The notes beneath the pieces were generated by a model that worked only from the letters and a program-made list of their open reading frames with translations, was not told the origin of the DNA and ran no database searches. A stretch of 35,078 nucleotides of DNA, from positions 1 to 35,078 of the forward strand of contig WRCE01000022.1 in NCBI GenBank assembly GCA_009784005.1, given 5' to 3'. How positions within the stretch are numbered: the stretch's first letter is position 1; each line of letters starts with the position of its first letter. The DNA is from Candidatus Methanimicrococcus labiotermitis (GTDB taxonomy: Archaea; Halobacteriota; Methanosarcinia; Methanosarcinales; Methanosarcinaceae). The position numbers and the translations under genes are program-made. Positions 12,826 through 20,948 of this stretch are shown piece by piece.

Positions 12826-15480
12826 TTGTCAAAGTACGTTTACATGTTTGGCGCCGGCCAAACTGAAGGGAAAAGCAATATGAAAGATTTACTCGGCGGT
12901 AAAGGCGCAAACCTCGCCGAGATGGCAAATTTAAATATTCCGGTGCCCCCGGGGTTCACAATTACAACAGAAGCGTGCACGCATTATTTGGCTGTCAAAG
13001 GGTTGACGGACGAAATGCGCGGCGAAATATTGAAAGCCGTCAAAGAGTTGGAAAAAAGCACCGGTAAAAAACTCGGTGACGCTAAAGACCCTCTTCTTGT
13101 TTCTGTCCGTTCCGGCGCGCGCATCTCCATGCCCGGAATGATGGACACTGTTTTAAATTTAGGACTGAATGATCAATCCGTTATCGGCCTTGCCAACAAG
13201 ACCGAAAACGCCCGTTTCGCTTTTGACTGTTACCGCCGTTTCATCTCAATGTTCGGCGATGTCGTTTTAGGTATTGAATTCAACGTTTTTGAAAAAGTTT
13301 TGGAAAAACGAAAAGAGAGTTCAAAAGCGGCATCCGACACCGACTTGTCCGCGGAAGACTTGAAAGTTCTCGTTAACGAATTCAAAGAAATCGTGAAGAA
13401 AGAAAAAGGCTTTGACTTCCCGCAGGAACCGGAAAAGCAAATGTTCATGGCGATTGACGCCGTTTTCGATTCTTGGAACTCTCAGCGCGCGATTACATAC
13501 AGAAAGATTAACAACATCCCCGGCGACTGGGGAACCGCTGTGAACGTTCAGTCCATGGTTTACGGAAACATGGGCGACATGTCCGGCACGGGCGTCGCGT
13601 TCACAAGAGACCCGTCCACCGGCGAAAACAAGTTTTTCGGCGAATACCTCATCAACGCCCAAGGCGAAGACGTCGTTTCCGGCATTCGAACGCCGGCCGA
13701 GATTTCAACGCTGGAAAAGAAAATTCCGGCCGCCTACAAGCAGCTGGTCGATATTTGCCAAACCCTTGAAAAACACTTCAAGGACATGCAGGATATCGAA
13801 TTTACGATTGAAGAAAGCAAACTTTACATGCTTCAGACAAGAGGCGGCAAAAGAACCGCCCGCGCCGCCGCAAAGATTGCCGTTGACATGGTCGAAGAAG
13901 GTTTAATCGACAAAAAAACAGCTATCATGCGTGTCACGCCTGCTCAAATTAATCAGCTTTTGCACCCGATGATTGACCCGTCCGTTAAACAGAATGTCAT
14001 AGCAAAAGGCTTGCCGGCTTCCCCCGGCGCCGCCGTCGGTAAAGTTGTTTTTACGCCGGAAGACGCGGAAAAGATGAAAGAAATGGGTGAAAAAATCATC
14101 CTCGTCAGAACCGAAACGTCTCCTGAAGACATCGGCGGCATGTATGTTGCCGAAGGCGTTTTGACGGTGCGCGGCGGAATGACGTCGCACGCCGCTGTTG
14201 TCGGCCGCGGTATGGGCAAGCCCTGCGTTGTCGGCTGCGGTGAAATTACCATTTCCCCCGAAGACAAAAAATTCTTTGTCGGCAACATTGAAATTAAAGA
14301 ACTCGATTTTATTACAATTGACGGCAGCACCGGCTGTGTGATTATGGGCGAAATGCCGTTAATCCCGCCGGAAATCAGCCCCGAAATTGAAGTTTTGCTC
14401 GGCTGGGCGGATGCCGTTCGCGACCTTGGCGTCAGGACCAATGCCGACACCCCCGAAGACGCGCAAAAAGCGCTGGACCTCGGCGCGGAAGGCATTGGCC
14501 TTTGCCGAACCGAACACATGTTCTTTGAAGAGAACAGAATTCCGGTCGTCCGCGCTATGATCATGTCCGAAACCAAAGAAGAGCGCGAAAAGTATTTGGA
14601 AATCCTCCTGCCGATGCAACGAGAAGACTTCCTCGGCATTCTGCGCGTGATGCAGGGCAAACCTGTGACGATCAGATATTTGGACCCGCCGCTTCACGAA
14701 TTCCTTCCCAAAGTGTATGAACTTCAGGAGCTTTTGGCTGATTTGAAGTGCAAGAACGCGCCGCAGGAAGAAATCACCAAAATCGGAAATATGATTCACC
14801 GCGTCGTCAATTTGCACGAACTCAACCCGATGCTCGGCCACAGAGGCTGCCGCTTGGGCATTACTTATCCTGAAATTTATAACATGCAAACGCGCGCCAT
14901 TTTTGAAGCCGCCTGTCAGCTGGTTAAAGAAGGCGTTGTCGTTAAGCCCGAAATTATGATTCCGCTCGTCGGCCACGTGAAAGAATTGGAAATCACCCGA
15001 AAAGATGTGGAAGAAACCGCCGCGCAGGTCATGAAAGAGTGCGGTATAACGATTGACTATACCATCGGCACCATGATTGAACTGCCGCGCGCTGTCATCA
15101 CCGCCGACAAAATCGCAGTGCACGCCGATTTCTTCTCCTTCGGTACCAACGACTTAACTCAAACGACTTTCGGCTTTTCCAGAGACGACGTGGCGAAGTT
15201 CCTTCCGCTTTACATCGAACACGACGTCCTCCCCGAAGACCCGTTCGCGGTTTTGGACCGCGAGGGCGTGGGCGAGCTGATGGATATCGGCGTTAAAAGA
15301 GGAAGGGCGACAAAGCCCGGCTTAAAGATAGGCATTTGCGGCGAACACGGCGGCGAACCTCACTCAATCCGCTTTGCGTATGAAATCGGATTGGATTATG
15401 TGAGCTGCTCGCCTTACAGAGTTCCGATTGCTCGTTTGACGGGCGCTCAGGCAGCTATTGAGAAAGCGGACAAGAAGTAA
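12826..15480 (+). CDS. ppdK: Pyruvate, phosphate dikinase
   Basis: An 884-residue cytoplasmic enzyme interconverting pyruvate + ATP + phosphate and phosphoenolpyruvate + AMP + diphosphate. The N-terminal ATP-grasp domain begins GGKGANLAEMANLNIPVPPGFTIT. The swivelling phospho-histidine domain carries GGMTSHAAVVGRGMG with H455, the same number as in the Clostridium symbiosum enzyme. The C-terminal PEP/pyruvate barrel ends with CGEHGGEPHSI, where C838 is the expected acid/base. The start is TTG at 12826, supported by GGAGG 6-7 bases upstream and the product beginning MSKYVYMFG. Length is normal for the family. It is the only carbon-metabolism gene in view and probably feeds gluconeogenesis from pyruvate made from acetyl-CoA (inference). 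Monocistronic by spacing. Confidence 0.97.
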   Translation: MSKYVYMFGAGQTEGKSNMKDLLGGKGANLAEMANLNIPVPPGFTITTEACTHYLAVKGLTDEMRGEILKAVKELEKSTGKKLGDAKDPLLVSVRSGARISMPGMMDTVLNLGLNDQSVIGLANKTENARFAFDCYRRFISMFGDVVLGIEFNVFEKVLEKRKESSKAASDTDLSAEDLKVLVNEFKEIVKKEKGFDFPQEPEKQMFMAIDAVFDSWNSQRAITYRKINNIPGDWGTAVNVQSMVYGNMGDMSGTGVAFTRDPSTGENKFFGEYLINAQGEDVVSGIRTPAEISTLEKKIPAAYKQLVDICQTLEKHFKDMQDIEFTIEESKLYMLQTRGGKRTARAAAKIAVDMVEEGLIDKKTAIMRVTPAQINQLLHPMIDPSVKQNVIAKGLPASPGAAVGKVVFTPEDAEKMKEMGEKIILVRTETSPEDIGGMYVAEGVLTVRGGMTSHAAVVGRGMGKPCVVGCGEITISPEDKKFFVGNIEIKELDFITIDGSTGCVIMGEMPLIPPEISPEIEVLLGWADAVRDLGVRTNADTPEDAQKALDLGAEGIGLCRTEHMFFEENRIPVVRAMIMSETKEEREKYLEILLPMQREDFLGILRVMQGKPVTIRYLDPPLHEFLPKVYELQELLADLKCKNAPQEEITKIGNMIHRVVNLHELNPMLGHRGCRLGITYPEIYNMQTRAIFEAACQLVKEGVVVKPEIMIPLVGHVKELEITRKDVEETAAQVMKECGITIDYTIGTMIELPRAVITADKIAVHADFFSFGTNDLTQTTFGFSRDDVAKFLPLYIEHDVLPEDPFAVLDREGVGELMDIGVKRGRATKPGLKIGICGEHGGEPHSIRFAYEIGLDYVSCSPYRVPIARLTGAQAAIEKADKK

Positions 15481-15562
15481 CTTGTTCGTTTTTCTTTCTT
15501 TTTTCTCTTCTTTTTCTCTTCTTTTTCTTTCTTTTATCACTCTTTTCATCTTGCTTTTTCTT

Positions 15563-15706
15563 TCTCTTTTCACTCTTTTCATCTTGCATTTTTCAAAAAA
15601 AAAATATTGTTTGTATTTCTCGTTATTTCCTTTCTTTTTTTCTCTTTTCACTCTTTTCATCTTGCATTTTTCAAAAAAAAATATTGTTTATATTTCTCGT
15701 TATTTT
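15563..15706. repeat. 78-bp direct duplication with A-tract
   Basis: Two copies begin at 15563 and 15641 with TCTCTTTTCACTCTTTTCAT and end in ATTTCTCGTTATTT. They differ by one A in the internal A run (10 versus 9) and one further base. A partial third copy precedes them near 15535. Confidence 0.88.
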
Positions 15707-15825
15707 TTGGCAGAAATCTCCATTTTCGTATTTGTGCGCTGCTTCGCATCGCCCAATTCCGAAAATGGAGGTGGTTGTATGTTTTTTGTTTGTTTTCAGC
15801 CGGTATTGTCCCTTTTCCTATTCTC

Positions 15826-15900
15826 TTCTCTTTTCCTTTCTTCCCTTTTCCTTTCTTCTCTTTTCCTTTCTTCTCTTTTCCTTTCTTCTCTTTTCCTTTC
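15826..15900. repeat. 15-bp tandem array (5 copies)
   Basis: Five copies of TTCTCTTTTCCTTTC (the second reads TTCCC at its start), inside a 93-base pure pyrimidine run (15821-15913). Confidence 0.95.
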
Positions 15901-15911
15901 TTCTCTTTTTT

Positions 15912-15966
15912 CTATTCTCTTCCTTTTTCCTATTCTCTTCCTTTTTCCTATTCTCTTCCTTTTTCC
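15912..15966. repeat. 18-bp tandem array (3 copies)
   Basis: Three copies of CTATTCTCTTCCTTTTTC follow directly after the 15-bp array and end in another pyrimidine stretch. Confidence 0.92.
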
Positions 15967-16155
15967 TTTCCTTCCCTTTTTTCATCATGACGCAAAGGTC
16001 TTGCGCTGTCATTCCATGAGGGACGGCTATAATTTTTATATCCCGAAGTATTTGTAATGGGTATTGCTTTATTTTTTGTCTGAAAATTGGAAGATAAGCG
16101 CCCTTTGTTTGTTGTCTGTTGTTTGCTGTTTGCTGTTTGCCGCGGAAAGATGTTC

Positions 16156-18126
16156 ATGAAAAAATTGATGACGTATTTGAGGCCGTATAAGTTTTTTATT
16201 TCGGCGGCGTTTTTTCTGACGTTTCTTCATTGTTTGACGCAGCTGATGCTGCCGGGGCTGATGGCGAGGATGGTTGACGGGGGGATTGTTGAAGGTAATG
16301 TTTCTTATATTTACGAATTGGGCGGGTATATGCTGGCGCTGACTGTTTTCAGTATGCTGTGTTCGATTGCGGCGGGGTATTATACGGCGCGGGCGTCGAC
16401 GGGGTTTGCGAAGTTGCTTCGGCGCGATTTGTTTGTGAAGGTTGAATCTTTGTCGTTGAATCAGTTTGACGGGTTTGGGACGTCTACGTTGGTGACGCGG
16501 ACGACCAATGATGTGACTCAGATTCAAAATGTTTTCATGATGCTTTTGCGCGTTGTTGTTGTCGCGTCGCTGACGTTTGTCAGCGGGTTGATTTTGATGT
16601 TTTTAAAGGATGCCGCTTTGTCTTTTGCGGTTTTGCTCGTTATTCCGGTTCTTGCGGTTTTCGTTTTTTTTGTTTCGCGCAAAATCATGCCGATGGTTAA
16701 GGAAATGCAGAATAGGTTGGACGGGCTCGGGCGCGTTCTTCGGGAACGCTTGACCGGCGTTCGCGTTATTCGCGCTTTTAACAAAGAAGAGGCGGCGAAT
16801 CATCAGTATGAGGAGGCGAATGACGAGTTGATGCGTTACTCTTTGAAAGTGAATCGCATCGCGGCTCTATTGTTCCCGGGAATGCTGTTTCTGATGAACC
16901 TGACAACGATTGCTGTTTTGTGGTACGGCGGGCTTCGCGTTGAAACGGCGAACCTGACGATTGGAGACATGATGGCTTTTATTCAGTACGTCGCGATGAT
17001 TATGATGTCGGTTATCATGATTTCTTATATTTTTATCATCATCCCGCGCGCCAAAGTTTCAGCCGACCGCATTTTAGAAGTGCTGGATGCCGAGCCGGCC
17101 GTTTCAGACCCTGACAAAGACGTTTCAGACCCTGACAAAGACGTTTCAGACCCTGACAAAGACGTTTCAGACCCTGCAAAAGACGTTTCAGACCCTGCAA
17201 AAGACGTTTCAGTCGCCTTTTACTCTGATTCTGACTCTGATTCTAACTCTGATTCTGACTCTGACTTCGACGGTGGCGTTCCCGCGGTCGAATTCAAAAA
17301 TGTGTCGTTTCGGTACGGCGAGTCTGAGTCTGACGCTTTTGTTTTAAAAGATATTTCTTTCTCTGTCGGGCGCGGCGAAACGGTTGCGATTATCGGCGGT
17401 ATGGGTTGCGGGAAAACGTCTTTGGTCAGCCTGATTCCGCGTTTTTATGATGTTTCCGAAGGGGCGGTTTTCGTCAACGGCGCGGATGTGCGCCGCGTTT
17501 CTCAAAAGGCGCTTCGGGAGAATATCGGGTTTGTGCCTCAAACGGCTCTTTTGTTTTCGGGGACAATCGCCGAAAACATCAGGTTCGGCAAAGAAGACGC
17601 AACGGAAGAAGAGATTTGGAAAGCTCTTGAAATCGCTCAAGCGGCAGAGTTTGTTGAAAACATGGACGAAGGCATCTCCTCTTTTATTTCCCAAGGGGGA
17701 ACGAACGTCTCGGGCGGCCAAAAACAAAGACTGACAATCGCGCGCGCCATCGTCGGCAGGCCGGATATCTACATTTTTGATGACAACTTTTCGGCGCTGG
17801 ATTATAAAACAGACGCCAACCTCAGGCGCGCGCTGAAAACGGAAATCTCAGGCGCCGCCGTTATTATCGTGGCACAGCGGGCGGCAACGATTCGCAACGT
17901 TTCCAAAATCATTGTGCTTGACGGCGGTCAAATCACCGGCATCGGAACGGATGCCGAATTAATGGAATCCTGCGATATCTATCGCAAAATTGTCGCGTCT
18001 CAGGCAGGCGGCGATGTTTCGCCCGAGTTGCCGGAAAACGCATGCACAGTCGCAGATGCAAACGCAGACGCAAACGCAGACGCAGACGCAAACGCAGACG
18101 CAAACAACGCGGGGGCGACACGATGA
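16156..18126 (+). CDS. ABC exporter half-transporter with degenerate ATP site
   Basis: A 656-residue type-IV ABC exporter half. Six membrane helices (residues about 10-300) precede an ATPase domain with Walker A GGMGCGKTS (K420), signature VSGGQ (518-522) and Walker B IYIFDD. The catalytic glutamate position is D543 and the switch histidine is Q574, the pattern of the non-hydrolytic side in heterodimeric exporters such as TM287/288 and BmrCD. The linker between the two domains is expanded by VSDPDKD repeats and an SD-rich stretch (about 316-372), and the C-terminus by an Ala-Asp/Asn repeat. Start ATG 16156 has GGAAAG six bases upstream; ATG 16150 is an alternative. Its stop overlaps the next gene's start (ATGA), so the halves are co-translated. 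Substrate unknown. Confidence 0.93.
   Translation: MKKLMTYLRPYKFFISAAFFLTFLHCLTQLMLPGLMARMVDGGIVEGNVSYIYELGGYMLALTVFSMLCSIAAGYYTARASTGFAKLLRRDLFVKVESLSLNQFDGFGTSTLVTRTTNDVTQIQNVFMMLLRVVVVASLTFVSGLILMFLKDAALSFAVLLVIPVLAVFVFFVSRKIMPMVKEMQNRLDGLGRVLRERLTGVRVIRAFNKEEAANHQYEEANDELMRYSLKVNRIAALLFPGMLFLMNLTTIAVLWYGGLRVETANLTIGDMMAFIQYVAMIMMSVIMISYIFIIIPRAKVSADRILEVLDAEPAVSDPDKDVSDPDKDVSDPDKDVSDPAKDVSDPAKDVSVAFYSDSDSDSNSDSDSDFDGGVPAVEFKNVSFRYGESESDAFVLKDISFSVGRGETVAIIGGMGCGKTSLVSLIPRFYDVSEGAVFVNGADVRRVSQKALRENIGFVPQTALLFSGTIAENIRFGKEDATEEEIWKALEIAQAAEFVENMDEGISSFISQGGTNVSGGQKQRLTIARAIVGRPDIYIFDDNFSALDYKTDANLRRALKTEISGAAVIIVAQRAATIRNVSKIIVLDGGQITGIGTDAELMESCDIYRKIVASQAGGDVSPELPENACTVADANADANADADANADANNAGATR
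17101..17268 (+). repeat. In-frame 21-bp repeat and Ser-Asp repeat in the first ABC gene
   Basis: Five 21-bp units at 17101, 17122, 17143, 17164 and 17185: three GTTTCAGACCCTGACAAAGA-C and two with GCAAAA, coding VSDPDKD or VSDPAKD. A TCTGAT/TCTGAC repeat (17225-17268) coding for SDSDS follows. The insert sits exactly between the membrane and ATPase domains. Confidence 0.95.
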
Positions 18127-20294
18127 GCGCGGGCAACGCAGCGAGTATAGGCAGTTTAACCGGCGGTGTAGCGAGCACGGAAGGCTCGGCGGGCGCGGGC
18201 GCAGGCGGCTCTTCTTCTCGGCGGCCGGAAAACACCGGTCCGAACACTGCCTCGAACACCGCCTCGAACACCGCCCCGAATCCTACGCTGACGGGACGCC
18301 GCAGCCGGCGCGGCCCTGCCGGCGGCCCCGGTTTTTTCGGCGGCGCTGAAAAGCCGAAAAACTTTAAAGTCACTCTTAAACGGGTTTTCGCTTATTTGAA
18401 GCCGCACAGATTCAAAATCGCCGTTGTTTTTGTCACGGCGGTTTTAAGCACGATGTTTTCGGTTTTGGCGCCTCTTTTGATTGGCGAAATCATTAATGTG
18501 CTGTTCGACGGGATTACAGGGTCGGGCGGCGGCAGGATTGCCGTTGACTTTTCAGCGGTGACGACGCTTTTGCTGATTCTTTTGGGCCTTTATGCCGGCA
18601 GTTCCGCTTTCGCTTTTGCCCAGCAGTATATTACGGCGGGGGTGACGCAGAAAGTCGTTGCCGACCTTCGGTCTGACGTCGGCTCCAAATTGTCCCGTCT
18701 GCGATTGAAATATTATGACGGGCACACACACGGCGAAATCATGAGCCGCGTTATTAATGACATTGACAACATCAGCAACACGCTTCAGCAGGGCGCCGTT
18801 TCGATGTTTACGTCGGCGGTGACGCTGGTTGGTATTATCTTCATTATGTTTTACATCAATCCGTATTTGACGATTGTCTGTATCATGATTTTACCGGTTT
18901 CGGCGGTTTTTACAAAAATCATCGTCAGCCGCTCTCAGCCTTATTTTAAGCGGCAGCAGGAGCGAATGGCGGCGCTGAACGGTCATATCGAAGAAATGTA
19001 TGCAGGACACAAGATTGTCAAAGCTTTCAGCCGCGAAAAGAAATCAGAAGAAGTGTTTGACGCGGTGAACGAAGAGCTTTACGCTGCCGGTTGGAAAGCG
19101 CAGTTCATTTCGGGCATTGCCATGCCGATTTTGTATTCCGTTCAAAACATCGGTTACGTGATAGTCTGTATCGCCGGCTGCCTTTTCGTTCTCGCCGGCA
19201 CAATGACAATCGGTAGCGTCCAGTCCTTTATCCTTTATTCAAAACAGTTTACGCATCCCATAACGCAGATTTCAACAGTGATCAACATGATCCAGTCAAC
19301 GCTCGCGTCAGCGGAACATGTTTTTGCTTTACTCGACGCCGAGGAAGAGTTGCCGGACAGCGTTCATGCCGTCGCCCACTCCGCCTCCCACTCCGCCTCC
19401 CACTCCGCCTCCCTTTCCGACACTCACTCCGCCTCCCACTCCGCCGCCCACTCCGCCTTCCTTTCCGACACCCACTCCGACGCGCTTCAAAATCCGGCAG
19501 GTGAGGTCGTCTTTGAGAACGTTTCTTTCAGCTACGAACCCGGCCGCCCCGTTATTTCGGATTTGAATTTGAACATTCGCCCGGGCGAGTCGGTGGCAAT
19601 CGTCGGACCGACGGGCGCCGGAAAAACGACAATTTTGAACTTGCTGATGCGTTTTTATGAGGCGGACAGCGGTCATATCCGAATCGACGGCATCGACATC
19701 ACGGAAATGAAACGCGAGCATTTGCGCAGTCTTTTCGGCATCGTTCTTCAAACGCCGTGGCTGTTTAACGGCACCGTTCGCGACAACATCGCTTACGGTA
19801 GCGATGGCGCATCCGAAGAAGACATCATCAAGGCGGCGGAAATGGCTTACGCCGACTCTTTTATCAGAAAACTGCCTCAGGGATACGATACGGTCATCAA
19901 TGAGGACGCGTCCAACATTTCGGAAGGGCAAAAACAAATGCTGACAATCGCTCGCGCTTTTCTCTCAAATCCCGTCATTTTGCTTTTGGATGAGGCGACA
20001 AGCAACGTCGATACGTTAACGGAAGCTCAAATCAAAAACGCCATGGCGACTCTGATGGCCGGCCGTACAAGTTTTGTCATCGCTCACCGTTTATCCACAG
20101 TTCGAAACGCCGATTTAATTTTGGTCATCAACAAAGGACGAATCATCGAGCGTGGCAGCCACGATGAGCTGATGGAAGAAAACGGCTTTTACGCGATGCT
20201 TTACAACAGCCAGTTCTGCAGCGCGAACTTGGACGAAACGTTCGAACAAGTGGAAAAGAGAATCTTTGAGAAGCAAGGGGCGGCGGCGGTTTAA
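18123..20294 (+). CDS. ABC exporter half-transporter with consensus Walker motifs
   Basis: A 723-residue partner of the preceding gene. After a Gly/Ser/Asn-rich N-terminal extension (about residues 1-75, with TASN repeats) come six membrane helices and an ATPase domain with Walker A GPTGAGKTT (K501), Walker B LLLDEATS (catalytic E624) and switch H655. Its signature is degenerate, ISEGQ (599-603) instead of LSGGQ. Pairing this Walker A/B with the intact VSGGQ of the first protein gives one functional ATP site, and the reverse pairing one dead site, as in known heterodimeric multidrug exporters. The linker between domains (about 417-456) is a Ser/His/Ala repeat. The ATG at 18123 overlaps the upstream TGA; an in-frame ATG at 18042 would lie inside the first gene. 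Confidence 0.93.
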   Translation: MSAGNAASIGSLTGGVASTEGSAGAGAGGSSSRRPENTGPNTASNTASNTAPNPTLTGRRSRRGPAGGPGFFGGAEKPKNFKVTLKRVFAYLKPHRFKIAVVFVTAVLSTMFSVLAPLLIGEIINVLFDGITGSGGGRIAVDFSAVTTLLLILLGLYAGSSAFAFAQQYITAGVTQKVVADLRSDVGSKLSRLRLKYYDGHTHGEIMSRVINDIDNISNTLQQGAVSMFTSAVTLVGIIFIMFYINPYLTIVCIMILPVSAVFTKIIVSRSQPYFKRQQERMAALNGHIEEMYAGHKIVKAFSREKKSEEVFDAVNEELYAAGWKAQFISGIAMPILYSVQNIGYVIVCIAGCLFVLAGTMTIGSVQSFILYSKQFTHPITQISTVINMIQSTLASAEHVFALLDAEEELPDSVHAVAHSASHSASHSASLSDTHSASHSAAHSAFLSDTHSDALQNPAGEVVFENVSFSYEPGRPVISDLNLNIRPGESVAIVGPTGAGKTTILNLLMRFYEADSGHIRIDGIDITEMKREHLRSLFGIVLQTPWLFNGTVRDNIAYGSDGASEEDIIKAAEMAYADSFIRKLPQGYDTVINEDASNISEGQKQMLTIARAFLSNPVILLLDEATSNVDTLTEAQIKNAMATLMAGRTSFVIAHRLSTVRNADLILVINKGRIIERGSHDELMEENGFYAMLYNSQFCSANLDETFEQVEKRIFEKQGAAAV
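19376..19487 (+). repeat. In-frame 12-bp repeat in the second ABC gene
   Basis: CACTCCGCCTCC-type 12-bp units, interrupted by CTTTCCGACACT, code for HSAS and LSDT blocks. The insertion is at the same place, the membrane-ATPase linker, as the repeat in the partner gene but is unrelated in sequence. Confidence 0.9.
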
Positions 20295-20500
20295 CCATTT
20301 TTGTTTGATTTGTGTCAATTTGACCGTTGTCGTTTTATCGGTGTTGCTTTAACCGTTTTCTTTTTATCGACAGCGGTTTAACTGTTTCGTTTTATCGGTA
20401 TCGGTTTAACCGTTTTTGTTTTATCTGTATCGGTTTAATCGTTTTTGTTTTATTTGTATTCTTAGACTGTTTTGTTTTATTTGTATTCTTAGACTGTTTT

Positions 20501-20687
20501 CGTTTAATCGGCGAAATTTTAATCGTTTCGTTTAATCAGCGAAATTTTAATCGTTTCGTTTAATCAGCGAAATTTTAACCGTTTTCGATTAATCAGCTAA
20601 ATTTTAACCATTTTCGATTAATCAGCTAAATTTTAACCGTTTTCGATTAATCAGTTAAATTTTAACCATATTCGATTAATCGGCGGC
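20501..20687. repeat. 28/29-bp tandem array
   Basis: Units start at 20501, 20529, 20557, 20586, 20615, 20644 and 20673. The common form is CGATTAATCAGCTAAATTTT followed by AACCGTTTT. More diverged units (TTTATCGGTATCGGTTTAAC type) extend the array leftwards to about 20310. There are no spacers between units. Confidence 0.92.
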
Positions 20688-20864
20688 AGAATTTGTTTTC
20701 TTTTAACCGGTGGCGAATTCTTTCAAACGAATCCTTCTGTTTCATTATCTGTCTGCCGTGCTTGTTATTTTCTCATTTTGCCCCGAAAATATTTTAAATT
20801 AAGTGAACATTCGATTATGTCACGAAGTTATTTTCATTTTTATTTTTCAAAAACTAACTATTAT

Positions 20865-20876
20865 AAATTTATAAAA
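20865..20876 (+). promoter_or_regulatory. TATA-like box for the antiporter gene
   Basis: AAATTTATAAAA, about 75 bases before the ATG at 20949. It would give a transcript start about 50 bases before the gene. GGGGA near 20938 is the ribosome site. Confidence 0.45.
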
Positions 20877-20948
20877 ACAGAACAGTATCGTTAAAACAAA
20901 ACTTTCATAAAAACAATAATAAAAACAATACCGTTTCGGGGAATATTC

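Larger units (their letters stand above)
15481..16155. other. Pyrimidine-rich intergenic region before the ABC exporter
   Basis: A 675-bp gap. From 15489 to 15535 there is a pure pyrimidine run right after ppdK that would act as a T-rich terminator. Then follow a 78-bp direct duplication, a 15-bp array, and an 18-bp array. The stretch 16020-16060 has TATA-like sequences (CTATAATTTTTATATC) suitable for the ABC operon. The last bases before the gene consist of repeated TTTGCTG units. Long open frames here encode only Phe/Leu/Ser repeats and are not called. Confidence 0.6.
20295..20948. other. Intergenic region between the ABC operon and the antiporter
   Basis: A 654-bp gap. From about 20310 to 20690 it is a tandem array with a period near 28-29 bp. 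The rest is AT-rich, with a TATA-like box at 20865-20876 and a leader of about 50 bases. No gene was recognised; the open frame 20327-20563 is repeat-derived. Confidence 0.6.

Noticed and set aside
15458..16057. 199-residue Phe/Ser/Leu-rich open frame as a membrane protein
   Set aside because: It begins inside ppdK and is entirely composed of pyrimidine repeats, with equally open frames beside it.
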